A stretch of DNA of 6,949 bases from Burkholderiaceae bacterium (lineage in GTDB: Bacteria > Pseudomonadota > Gammaproteobacteria > Burkholderiales > Burkholderiaceae): assembly GCA_947373615.1 (NCBI GenBank), contig CANBYN010000095.1:1-6949 (forward strand), written 5' to 3'. The notes below the pieces were generated by a model that saw only the letters and a list, made by a program, of their open reading frames with translations, was not told where the DNA came from and made no database searches. Below, piece by piece: positions 1 to 5,616 of the stretch (positions are counted from its first letter, which is position 1; the number at the start of each line of letters is the position of its first letter). The position numbers and the translations under genes are program-made.

Positions 1-5
1 AGCTC

Positions 6-82
6 GGCGAATTAGCTCAGCTGGTTAGAGCGACGGAATCATAATCCGCAGGTCCGGGGTTCAAATCCCTGATTCGCCACCA
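6..82 (+). tRNA. tRNA-Met (anticodon CAU), complete with CCA
   Basis: This 77-nt gene folds as a full cloverleaf. The 7-bp acceptor stem is GGCGAAT (6-12) with ATTCGCC (72-78), followed by an encoded ACCA (79-82). The D stem is GCTC (15-18) with GAGC (28-31). The anticodon loop is 38-44 with CAT at 40-42, and the T stem is 55-59 with 67-71. The first acceptor pair is G-C, so it is not the initiator tRNA, which has an unpaired position 1:72. CAU is read as elongator Met unless the C is modified to lysidine, which would make it the minor tRNA-Ile; overall likeness to betaproteobacterial tRNA-Met favours Met. The top anticodon-stem pair (33:49) is an A-C mismatch. The last 14 nt recur at 3248-3261, marking this gene as the insertion site of the downstream island. 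Confidence 0.95.
69..82 (+). repeat. attL: 14-bp direct repeat at the tRNA 3' end
   Basis: CTGATTCGCCACCA, the 3' end of the tRNA including CCA, is repeated exactly and in the same orientation at 3248-3261. Tyrosine integrases commonly use tRNA 3' ends as attB and leave such direct repeats at both island ends. The integrase remnant just downstream supports this reading. The match breaks at 83 (C versus A at 3262) and at 68 (C versus T at 3247). Confidence 0.75.
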
Positions 83-158
83 CCTTCATAAGTTGTTGAT
101 TTTATTAAGAATAATCAGCAATTTTTGGTTCGGTATGCCACTCAGGCGATACGCCAAA

Positions 159-476
159 ATGACCATTAAAGTTCCTCGTTTATATAAGAATCGCTATGGC
201 GTATTCTTTTTTCGCTATCTCGTACTCACCAATTTAGCGTCTGTTTTTAGGCAAAATGAATTTCGCCAATCGTTGCGTACTAAGAATCCAACGACAGCGA
301 AAATGTTAGCATTAACGCGCAATGCAGGGATAGAGTCAATGGGTAAACACGACAATGAACTAAGTAAAATTGAGTCAGACATTCCAAGTAAAAAAATCTT
401 AAAAAGTATTTCGGCACGCCCACCTTCAAGCAAGAAAATGGATGGCTATGACAAACAGAGAAAGAGAAAGCAATAG
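159..476 (+). pseudogene. Truncated tyrosine recombinase/integrase (N-terminal part only)
   Basis: About 105 residues from the ATG at 159; the frame is open back to 93 and the ATG at 135 is an alternative start. The early segment VPRLYKNRYGVFFFRYLV, followed by FRQSLRTKNPTTAKMLALT, resembles the N-terminal DUF6538-like and arm-binding region of phage-type integrases. In those proteins a short basic beta segment precedes a helix that ends in a 'SL.T.....A...A' pattern. Full family members run to roughly 350-500 residues and carry a C-terminal catalytic domain with R, H, R and Y residues. None of that is present here. After about residue 85 the frame gives a lysine-rich tail and stops inside the start of the next gene, overlapping it by 35 bp. 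Its place directly after the tRNA is the usual place for the integrase of a tRNA island. It is probably inactive. Confidence 0.65.
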
Positions 477-1185
477 CAGCGCCAATAAAACCAAAAGCAT
501 ACTGATTGGGGTTTTACTATTAGGCCTTGGCTATTTTTTTGGCGGACTAACTTTCTACCAACAACTTTTTCCGTTTGAAGAAATTCGTATTGTCAAAAAT
601 ATATTTTTTGGCGGTAATTTATACGAACCAAAACCACGCAACACTTTATTTCAAACATTCAGCCCTCAAGCGAACGTTGTAATGATTGGAGACTCAAATA
701 TAGAAGGCGGCGTATGGGATGAAATATTTACTAAAACAAGAGTTACAAATAGAGGTATAGGGGGGGATAGAACAGATGATATTTTGCGGCGAATGGAACC
801 AATATTCGCTGTAAATGCTAAAAAAGCATTTGTAATGGTTGGTATAAACGATATTTTCTACGGAAAAAGTATTGATACGATTCTTACAAACTATGCGAGC
901 ATTGTTCAACAACTTAGAAATAAAGGAACTTCTGTATACATTCAATCTACGCTTGAATGTAGTGCTAATGAATGCGGCAATACACTTGAAAAAGTTAGAG
1001 AGTTGAATACAAAACTCAAATCATACGCAGCAGAACAAAAAATACCTTACATAGATATAAACGTTGGACTAACAAGCGAGAAGCAAGGTTTATTGACCGA
1101 ATACACGTTTGACGGAGTTCACTTGCTTGGAAAGGGGTACTTGAAATGGAGTCAGACAATCTCACCTTACGTTTATTCTCACTAA
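442..1185 (+). CDS. Membrane-anchored SGNH/GDSL-family hydrolase
   Basis: 247 residues. A short basic N-terminus is followed by one hydrophobic segment (about residues 19-38), so the catalytic domain is likely periplasmic and tethered to the inner membrane. The SGNH blocks are in order: block I IGDSN with nucleophile Ser85; block II NRGIGGD with Gly105; block III GIND with Asn136; block V DGVHL with Asp224 and His227. The family hydrolyses or transfers acyl groups on lipids, glycans or other esters; the substrate cannot be read from the sequence. The start may be ATG 442 or ATG 448, and no strong ribosome-binding site precedes either. The gene overlaps the dead integrase fragment by 35 bp, so translation may be coupled to it. 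Together with the AT3 acyltransferase at 1946 it suggests surface-glycan acetylation or deacetylation. Base composition is AT-rich compared with the chromosomal genes. Confidence 0.85.
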   Translation: MAMTNRERESNSSANKTKSILIGVLLLGLGYFFGGLTFYQQLFPFEEIRIVKNIFFGGNLYEPKPRNTLFQTFSPQANVVMIGDSNIEGGVWDEIFTKTRVTNRGIGGDRTDDILRRMEPIFAVNAKKAFVMVGINDIFYGKSIDTILTNYASIVQQLRNKGTSVYIQSTLECSANECGNTLEKVRELNTKLKSYAAEQKIPYIDINVGLTSEKQGLLTEYTFDGVHLLGKGYLKWSQTISPYVYSH

Positions 1186-1256
1186 CTCAATATCGGCTTT
1201 AAGAATAGTAGGTCGCATATGAATGTCGCGATGTAACGATTACATCATTTAGCCTA

Positions 1257-1579
1257 CCGATACCTCTAATCCAAAGGGAGTAAATGGTTGGAGGCGGCTG
1301 GTATTTCAATCAATAGACCACAGAAATATCTACTCTGTCAGGATGGGTGATCTTTGGAGTATTCGGTTGTATCTCGGCAATGAAACGATCTTCGATTTCA
1401 AAGAGGGTTATAGACGATCTAAAACGAGTGGTTGATCAAGAAGACTCTTGGTAGACCAACAAAAAATTAATGATGGGATGAGTTTGGTGGTCACATAGTT
1501 AAGAGAAAAGAGCATGAGTATCAAACAAATCTCAAAACAACTTTAGATTAGCGCGAGGGAGGTTTATAAGACGCTATAA
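1257..1579 (+). pseudogene. Degenerate serine recombinase (resolvase/invertase), C-terminal half
   Basis: This stretch has no intact gene, but pieces of a serine recombinase appear in order across three frames. Around 1290-1315 the frames give LEAAGIS and VFQSI, like the usual 'LEARGVGFQSI'. At 1317-1451 one frame gives STLSGWVIFGVFGCISAM, then SKRVIDDLKRVVDQ, matching the family run 'STPSGRLVFGVFGAIAEFERSLI.ERV.AGLKRA'. At 1441-1464 another frame gives KKTLGRPTK, the family's GRP linker. At 1502-1576 the third frame gives SMSIKQISKQL, an amber stop at 1544, then ISAREVYKTL, the C-terminal helix-turn-helix. At least two frameshifts and several stops make it non-functional. The N-terminal catalytic serine region is absent, because the SGNH gene occupies that place. 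The alignment is to remembered family consensus, not to a search result. Confidence 0.7.
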
Positions 1580-1615
1580 GTGTGATAAATTTAGTAAAAT
1601 ATTACAGATAAAAAG

Positions 1616-1644
1616 TTGTCAAAATACTTTGAAAAAAATATTAC
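1616..1644 (+). promoter_or_regulatory. Predicted sigma70 promoter for the small protein-AT3 unit
   Basis: TTGTCA (1616-1621, five of six consensus bases) and TATTAC (1639-1644, four of six) are separated by 17 bp, with an A-rich spacer. Transcription would begin near 1651, giving a short leader before the AAGG (1657-1660) that sits 8 nt upstream of the TTG at 1669. Confidence 0.5.
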
Positions 1645-1668
1645 TAATCCAAATATAAGGAAAAGGTT

Positions 1669-1860
1669 TTGATAATCAAAATTATTGGTTTGATCGGAGT
1701 TCTTGACATGTTGGCGTTGAAAAAATTTAATGCTAAATTTCTACCCATAAACTCCCCTATGTTTGATGTAGTCGAGATACGTATGGTTTTCAATTACATC
1801 TTAATTTTGATAGGTTCCATTTTGCTAATTTACGTAGGAAATAAGAAAATTGATTTGTAG
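1669..1860 (+). CDS. Small predicted membrane protein, unknown function
   Basis: 63 residues with two hydrophobic stretches: about residues 2-16 and, more strongly, residues 41-57 (FNYILILIGSILLIYVG). It is followed by a short basic tail, so it may be a hairpin or a single-pass membrane protein. The start is TTG, supported by an AAGG motif 8 nt upstream and a plausible promoter further up; no ATG with better support lies nearby. I do not recognise a family. The frame continues past the TAG at 1858-1860 for another 26 sense codons to a TAA at 1939-1941, ending four bases before the acyltransferase start. A longer ancestral protein of about 90 residues interrupted by an amber mutation is therefore possible. 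It is probably co-transcribed with the acyltransferase. Confidence 0.5.
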   Translation: MIIKIIGLIGVLDMLALKKFNAKFLPINSPMFDVVEIRMVFNYILILIGSILLIYVGNKKIDL

Positions 1861-1945
1861 TTCATTCTTGCTGTGATGATTTACTATGGACCAACTCTCT
1901 TCGGTCGTGGTGCTGATTTGACAGCAGTTCAGTTGGTGTAAGCTG

Positions 1946-3109
1946 ATGTCTATGGCTAATACATCGCACCGGCTTATCCCTTTGGAGGCAAGCAGAGGAG
2001 TTGCTGCAATCATTGTTTTAATGCATCACTTCTTTTTGGGTTTTGCACCATGGATAACGGGTTTTTTGCCAGCGGCTAAAAATGACTCCAGCTTGATTGG
2101 GCATTGGTACTTTGTATTCTTTAATGGGAATGGGGCGGTAAATTTCTTCTTCGTTCTTTCTGGGTTTGTATTATGTTGGGGATATTTCAAGACAGGTGAG
2201 GTGCGAAAGCTAAAAATTGCTTTTCTTAAAAGGCTTCCTCGATTGATGGCTCCCGTTCTAATTACAGTTTTAATTAGCTATCTCCTATTTCGTTTTGGAC
2301 TTTATTATTTTTATGAAGCATCCAAGATTAGTGGAAGCCCTTGGTTGGCGACTTTTGCTTATGCCGGATGGACGCCGGAGTTTCAGCCAAGTCTTCTTAA
2401 AGCGATGGCCCAAGGTATAACCCCTTTTGTTACTGACAATGCAAGTTACAACACTAATTTATGGACGATGAAGCCAGAATTTATAGGGAGCATTGCTGTT
2501 TTTATGCTTGGGGCATTTATTTCTCTGGTGCTTTCCTTTCGGTACCTCTTTATTGGCTTTATTCTTTTTTCTATTTGGGCATTGAGTGCATATAACTACC
2601 TTTTTCCATTTGTCGTTGGTATTTTTCTTTCAGCAGTTTTGGTTAAACATGAATTAAAGGTGAGGCTACCTATAGCTTTGTCCTTAATTACTCTTGGCTT
2701 ATACCTCCTGGGGTACTCGATACCAGAACAGCATTATTTGTGGGTTAGTTATATTTCCCACTCAGCGTGGGCGGATAATTCCCAAGTAATCCTAAATTCC
2801 TTAGGTGCAGGATTAGTGATAATTTCAATTATGTGTAATTTGCAAATATATGCCTCTATAAATGGAAGGTTTTGTAACTATCTAGGGCAGTTAAGCTTTC
2901 CCTTGTACTTAGTTCACACCTTGGTTATTTGTTCATTAAGTAGTTTTGTTTACCTTTTTTTAAAGCACCAAGATTACTCAAATAAGATGATATTGATAGC
3001 TTTATTGGGTTTAACTTTTGCCGCTTCATTACTCGCCGCTATTCCCTTGGTGTATTTTGATAAGTTTTGGTTAAAACTAACCAATCAAGTATTTAAAAAA
3101 ATAGCCTAA
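1946..3109 (+). CDS. Acyltransferase 3 (AT3/OafA-like) integral membrane protein
   Basis: 387 residues, almost entirely membrane-embedded with about ten hydrophobic segments, as expected for the Acyl_transf_3 family (PF01757). Family signatures are present. Near the N-terminus, IPLEASRGVAA followed by HH gives the R-X10-H motif (Arg17, His28). VNFFFVLSGFVL (65-76) is the typical second helix. RLPRL (96-100) matches the cytoplasmic R.PR motif. LWTMKPEF carries Glu178, and LGQLSFPLYLVH ends in His324. AT3 proteins move an acetyl or other acyl group across the membrane onto surface sugars such as O-antigen, exopolysaccharide or peptidoglycan. There is no fused SGNH domain, but a separate SGNH gene lies in the same island. 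The start is ATG 1946 or ATG 1952; the ribosome-binding site is weak, suggesting coupling to the upstream frame that ends at 1941. Confidence 0.9.
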   Translation: MSMANTSHRLIPLEASRGVAAIIVLMHHFFLGFAPWITGFLPAAKNDSSLIGHWYFVFFNGNGAVNFFFVLSGFVLCWGYFKTGEVRKLKIAFLKRLPRLMAPVLITVLISYLLFRFGLYYFYEASKISGSPWLATFAYAGWTPEFQPSLLKAMAQGITPFVTDNASYNTNLWTMKPEFIGSIAVFMLGAFISLVLSFRYLFIGFILFSIWALSAYNYLFPFVVGIFLSAVLVKHELKVRLPIALSLITLGLYLLGYSIPEQHYLWVSYISHSAWADNSQVILNSLGAGLVIISIMCNLQIYASINGRFCNYLGQLSFPLYLVHTLVICSLSSFVYLFLKHQDYSNKMILIALLGLTFAASLLAAIPLVYFDKFWLKLTNQVFKKIA

Positions 3110-3247
3110 GTATGTAATTAAGTAGGTATTCTGGAAAAATAAGTTGGATCTCAAATTTCCCTTAAAAGGGGTCTTGAATATTGTGAGCAATAATTTTATA
3201 GGTGGAGTCGGCTATCAATCCATGAGTTACAAACTCAATATGAATGT
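3110..3247. other. Right arm of the island, no gene recognised
   Basis: This is an AT-rich stretch between the acyltransferase stop and attR. It contains a small palindrome, CCCTTAAAAGGG (3159-3170), lying inside TCAA/TTGA arms, without a clear T-run. It also contains GAGTT/AACTC (3224-3228 with 3232-3236) just before attR. The first could be a weak terminator of the acyltransferase transcript and the second an integrase arm or accessory site; neither is well supported. Confidence 0.3.
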
Positions 3248-3261
3248 CTGATTCGCCACCA
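3248..3261 (+). repeat. attR: second copy of the tRNA 3'-end repeat
   Basis: This is an exact 14-bp copy of 69-82, including the CCA, in the same orientation. The rest of the tRNA is absent upstream: 5' of the repeat only scattered bases match. It marks the right boundary of the island. The sequence to its right is presumably what originally followed the tRNA gene before insertion. Confidence 0.75.
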
Positions 3262-3275
3262 AATCTAAAGACTAT

Positions 3276-3298
3276 CGCCATTCGGCGGCGGCCTTTTT
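3276..3298 (+). terminator. Possible terminator originally serving the tRNA
   Basis: CGCC (3276-3279) can pair with GGCG at 3284-3287 or 3287-3290. A GC-rich segment and five T residues (3294-3298) follow. It lies 15 bases after attR, which is where the terminator of an uninterrupted tRNA transcript would be expected. The stem is short, so support is limited. Confidence 0.35.
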
Positions 3299-3321
3299 CA
3301 TAGGCTAGTTTGGCACTTGAT

Positions 3322-3855
3322 ATGGCTAAATTTTGGAACTTCATCTGTTTTCAGCTTGGATGGTTTGCCTGTGTATGGGGCGCCGCCAATAAGGAATTGT
3401 TATGGGCTATTGTTGTTACTGTCGTCTATATTGCTTTCCATGTTTGGCGTTCGCCATCCCCAAAAGTAGAGATGAGGCTCTTATTGAAGGTCCTCCTATT
3501 TGGAATTACTTCCGATACCCTCATCATGTATTTGGGCCTTTTGAACTTCCGGGATGACTGGCTTGCTCCTTATTTATCGCCTCTCTGGATGTGGGTGCTA
3601 TGGGTTTTGGTGGGAACCACTGTTAACGGTTCTTTAATTTGGCTGCGCAGTAAGCCCATTTTGGGGGCTATTTTGGGTGCAATTTGCGGCCCAATTTCTT
3701 ATGAGGCAGGCATTCGGATGGGTGCTGGAGGATGGGGTGCTGGTCAACAGGTTGCCGGATTTATCTTGGTTGGGGTTATCTGGGGGATTGCTATACCCCT
3801 CTTCTTCTATTGGAATCGCGACTCAATAGAATGTGGTCCAGTGAAAAATCTGTAA
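3322..3855 (+). CDS. DUF2878 family integral membrane protein
   Basis: 177 residues from the ATG at 3322. An upstream in-frame TTG at 3310 would add four residues but has no better ribosome-binding site, and the family normally begins close to the WNF..FQLGWFACV..AA motif, seen here at residues 5-22. About five or six hydrophobic segments fill the protein. Characteristic positions include a TSD turn (63-65), LSPLWMWVLW (85-94), a TTVNGSLIWL helix (99-108) and the glycine-rich GAICGPISYEAG (119-130). The family is widespread in proteobacteria and has no established function. It starts about 60 bp to the right of attR and belongs to the conserved chromosome rather than the island. It ends 118 bp before recA. 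Confidence 0.85.
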   Translation: MAKFWNFICFQLGWFACVWGAANKELLWAIVVTVVYIAFHVWRSPSPKVEMRLLLKVLLFGITSDTLIMYLGLLNFRDDWLAPYLSPLWMWVLWVLVGTTVNGSLIWLRSKPILGAILGAICGPISYEAGIRMGAGGWGAGQQVAGFILVGVIWGIAIPLFFYWNRDSIECGPVKNL

Positions 3856-3873
3856 ATTCCACTGAAAAGTCAC

Positions 3874-3902
3874 TTGCCAAGAGTACTGTTTTTATATACA
3901 GT
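3874..3902 (+). promoter_or_regulatory. Predicted recA promoter
   Basis: TTGCCA (3874-3879) is a likely -35 element. The -10 is either TACAGT (3897-3902, 17-bp spacer) or TATACA (3895-3900, 15-bp spacer). Either choice puts most of the spacer and the -10 under the LexA box, so bound LexA would block RNA polymerase. Confidence 0.55.
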
Positions 3903-3903
3903 A
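3884..3903. promoter_or_regulatory. LexA (SOS) box upstream of recA
   Basis: This is a palindrome with arms TACTGT and ACAGTA around an 8-bp AT-rich centre. It fits the CTGT-N8-ACAG consensus used by LexA in gamma- and betaproteobacteria. It overlaps the predicted promoter and lies about 70 bp before the recA ATG. This makes recA, and through read-through recX, part of the DNA-damage response. Confidence 0.9.
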
Positions 3904-3973
3904 ACCATTAAGTTGTTAAATAGTAGATAAAACTTCGGGAAAAAGCCCAGCACATAGCGAAAAGGAATCAAAA

Positions 3974-5065
3974 ATGGCCTTGGATGACAAAAAGAAATCA
4001 GCCTCCTCAGAATTTGAGGGAATGAGCGGAGACAAGCAAAAAGCATTAACAGCGGCTTTGGCACAAATTGAGAAACAATTTGTCAAAGGCTCAATCATGA
4101 GATTGGGTGATGCTGAAATTAATCAAGATATTCAGGTGGTATCAAGTGGCTCACTTGGTTTGGATATCGCACTTGGTGTTGGTGGTCTTGCACGTGGTCG
4201 CGTGATTGAGATCTACGGCCCAGAATCGTCCGGTAAAACCACTTTGACATTGCATGCGATTGCTGAAATGCAAAAGCTTGGTGGCACATGCGCCTTTATC
4301 GATGCTGAGCATGCTTTGGATGTGCAGTACGCATCACGCCTAGGTGTAGATGTAAATAATTTATTAATTTCTCAGCCGGATACTGGTGAGCAAGCTTTGG
4401 AAATCGCCGATGCTTTAGTGCGCTCAGGATCGATTGATTTGATCGTGATTGACTCGGTTGCTGCTTTGGTCCCTAGGGCCGAGATTGAAGGCGATATGGG
4501 TGATTCATTGCCAGGCTTGCAAGCCCGTTTAATGAGTCAGGCCTTGCGTAAGTTGACTGGTGCTATTAAGCGTACTAACACAACGGTAATCTTTATTAAT
4601 CAAATTCGAATGAAGATTGGTGTGATGTTTGGTTCCCCAGAGACCACTACAGGCGGCAATGCGCTCAAGTTCTACGCCTCCATGCGTTTGGATATCCGCC
4701 GTATTGGCAGCATCAAAAAAGGCGATGAGGTTGTGGGTAATGAAACTCGTGTGAAGGTTGTGAAGAACAAAGTTTCGCCTCCATTTCGCGAAGCAATCTT
4801 CGACATTATGTATGGCGCAGGTATTTCTAGAGAAGGCGAAATCATTGATATGGGTGTCGAAGCTGATCTCGTTGAAAAGTCTGGTTCTTGGTATAGCTAT
4901 AACGGTGACCGCATTGGGCAAGGTAAAGATAATGTACGCGAGTTCTTAAAAGAGAATCCAGCAATTGCTAAGGATATTGAAGCAAGAATTCGTGAAAAGT
5001 TAGGAGTGAAATCAGGCTCGGCAGTAGTCACGGACGTTTTGAGCGAAGAAGAGGAAGTCGAATAG
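3974..5065 (+). CDS. recA: Recombinase RecA
   Basis: 363 residues, a little longer than the 353 of E. coli RecA. It is an ATP-dependent DNA strand-exchange protein that coats single-stranded DNA, drives homologous recombination and triggers LexA self-cleavage. The ATP site is GPESSGKTT (82-90) with Lys88. The catalytic glutamate is in AEHALD (Glu112), and Walker B is LIVIDS (156-161). Loop L1 lies around GDMGDSLPGL (173-182) and loop L2 around NQIRMKIGVMFGSPETTTGG (209-228). The C-terminus ends in an acidic tail, SEEEEVE, which is usual and modulates activity. The start is supported by AAAGGA (3961-3966), seven bases upstream. The gene is preceded by a LexA box and followed after four bases by recX. 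Nothing suggests damage or transfer. Confidence 0.99.
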   Translation: MALDDKKKSASSEFEGMSGDKQKALTAALAQIEKQFVKGSIMRLGDAEINQDIQVVSSGSLGLDIALGVGGLARGRVIEIYGPESSGKTTLTLHAIAEMQKLGGTCAFIDAEHALDVQYASRLGVDVNNLLISQPDTGEQALEIADALVRSGSIDLIVIDSVAALVPRAEIEGDMGDSLPGLQARLMSQALRKLTGAIKRTNTTVIFINQIRMKIGVMFGSPETTTGGNALKFYASMRLDIRRIGSIKKGDEVVGNETRVKVVKNKVSPPFREAIFDIMYGAGISREGEIIDMGVEADLVEKSGSWYSYNGDRIGQGKDNVREFLKENPAIAKDIEARIREKLGVKSGSAVVTDVLSEEEEVE

Positions 5066-5069
5066 TTCG

Positions 5070-5585
5070 ATGTCAGAGCTTAGCGGTAAAAAATCCATAC
5101 AAAGCCCGAGTCTTAAAGCTCGGGCTTTGCGTCTTTTGTCTCTTCGAGAATATAGTCGTAAAGGGTTGGCCGCAAAGCTAGCCGAATCAAAGACTCGATG
5201 GAAAAAAATAGGTGCAGAGACCGACCACGCACCCGTATCCACCACCATAGAAATTGAAGCAGTTTTGGACGATTTTGAGGCTAGGGGGTGGCTTTCAAAC
5301 GAACGTTTTGCCGAGGCTTTAGTGCGCAAGCGGAGTGAACGCTATGGAGTTAGGAAAATTCAAGATGAGCTTGAAAGAGCTGGGATTAATTCCAAGGAGT
5401 CAAATACCCTTATTGGCGCCTTAAGGGAGACAGAGTTTCGGCGGGCTTACGATCTATGGATAAAGAAGTATGGTGTCCTAGCTAACGACCCAAAAGAGCG
5501 AGCTAGACAATATCGCTTCTTGGCTTCAAAGGGTTTTGGGTCAGAGATTGTTGCAAAGATCCTCTGCGGTCAGCATCCCGATTAG
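5070..5585 (+). CDS. recX: Regulatory protein RecX
   Basis: 171 residues, close to the 166 of E. coli RecX. RecX is a small helical protein that binds RecA filaments and limits their growth and activity. The family signature LKARALRLLSLREYSRKGLA is at residues 15-34. DFEARGWLSNERFAEALVRKR follows in the middle, then RYGVRKIQDELERAGI, and the third helical repeat ends with RQYRFLASKGF.SEIV near the C-terminus. The start lies four bases after the recA stop with no close ribosome-binding site (only GAGG at 5051-5054), so translational coupling to recA is likely. A strong terminator-like hairpin covers codons 11-20, probably keeping RecX well below RecA. An insert rich in T, P and E around residues 50-58 is variable in the family. 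Confidence 0.95.
   Translation: MSELSGKKSIQSPSLKARALRLLSLREYSRKGLAAKLAESKTRWKKIGAETDHAPVSTTIEIEAVLDDFEARGWLSNERFAEALVRKRSERYGVRKIQDELERAGINSKESNTLIGALRETEFRRAYDLWIKKYGVLANDPKERARQYRFLASKGFGSEIVAKILCGQHPD
5100..5137 (+). terminator. Terminator/attenuator-like hairpin inside the recX start
   Basis: CAAAGCCCGAG (5100-5110) and CTCGGGCTTTG (5119-5129) form a perfect 11-bp stem around an 8-nt loop. CGTC and then TTTT (5134-5137) follow. The shape is that of an intrinsic terminator with a weak U-tract. It lies 35 bp after the recA stop, where the recA terminator would be expected, but it sits inside the recX reading frame. In E. coli the recA-recX gap holds a partial terminator that allows a few percent read-through, and this could be its equivalent here. 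Confidence 0.7.
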
Positions 5586-5616
5586 GGCAATTACGGATCG
5601 AGTTTGACTAATTGCC
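5586..5616. repeat. Inverted repeat directly after recX
   Basis: GGCAATTA (5586-5593) and TAATTGCC (5609-5616) form a perfect 8-bp inverted repeat with a 15-nt loop, beginning at the first base after the recX stop. No T-run follows, so it is a poor intrinsic terminator. It could be a transcript-end stabiliser or an operator. Confidence 0.35.

Larger units (their letters stand above)
69..3261. mobile_element. Degraded tRNA-Met genomic island, about 3.2 kb
   Basis: The element is bounded by the 14-bp direct repeats. From left to right it holds a truncated tyrosine integrase next to the tRNA, an SGNH hydrolase, a broken serine recombinase, a small membrane protein and an AT3 acyltransferase. 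Everything outside the repeats is standard chromosome (tRNA, DUF2878 gene, recA, recX, sucC). The island reads as visibly more AT-rich than recA-sucC, especially between 83 and 1860. No replication, conjugation or capsid gene is present, so it is a decayed island or the remnant of a larger one after internal deletions. The boundaries are seen in the sequence; the integrative origin is inferred from family knowledge. Confidence 0.7.

Noticed and set aside
33..49. A-C mismatch at the top of the tRNA anticodon stem (positions 27:43)
   Set aside because: At first it looked like tRNA decay after island insertion, but all other stems are sound and the mismatch lies outside the region exchanged by integration. 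It may be normal for this lineage.
215..433. Minus-strand frame opposite the integrase remnant
   Set aside because: It is fully overlapped by the plus-strand frame that resembles an integrase N-terminus, and it has no family resemblance of its own.
1184..1227. 10- and 11-bp matches between 1184-1227 and 3232-3248 (AACTCAATAT and ATATGAATGTC)
   Set aside because: It was tempting as an internal att-like or deletion footprint, but several exact matches of this length are expected by chance in a 7-kb AT-rich window, and the att core itself is missing at 1227.
1514..1579. IS21-type transposase helix-turn-helix
   Set aside because: SIKQISKQL...ISAREVYKTL alone would also fit an IS21 transposase, but the upstream GRPTK and VIFGVFG segments place it in a serine recombinase.
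3162..3344. Minus-strand 60-residue frame crossing attR
   Set aside because: It runs from inside the DUF2878 gene start through attR into the island arm. No family is recognisable and there is no ribosome-binding site that I can see. A real gene straddling an insertion boundary would have to be a new fusion.
4529..4921. Minus-strand 130-residue frame inside recA
   Set aside because: It is a shadow of the strongly conserved recA coding frame; its protein has no recognisable features.
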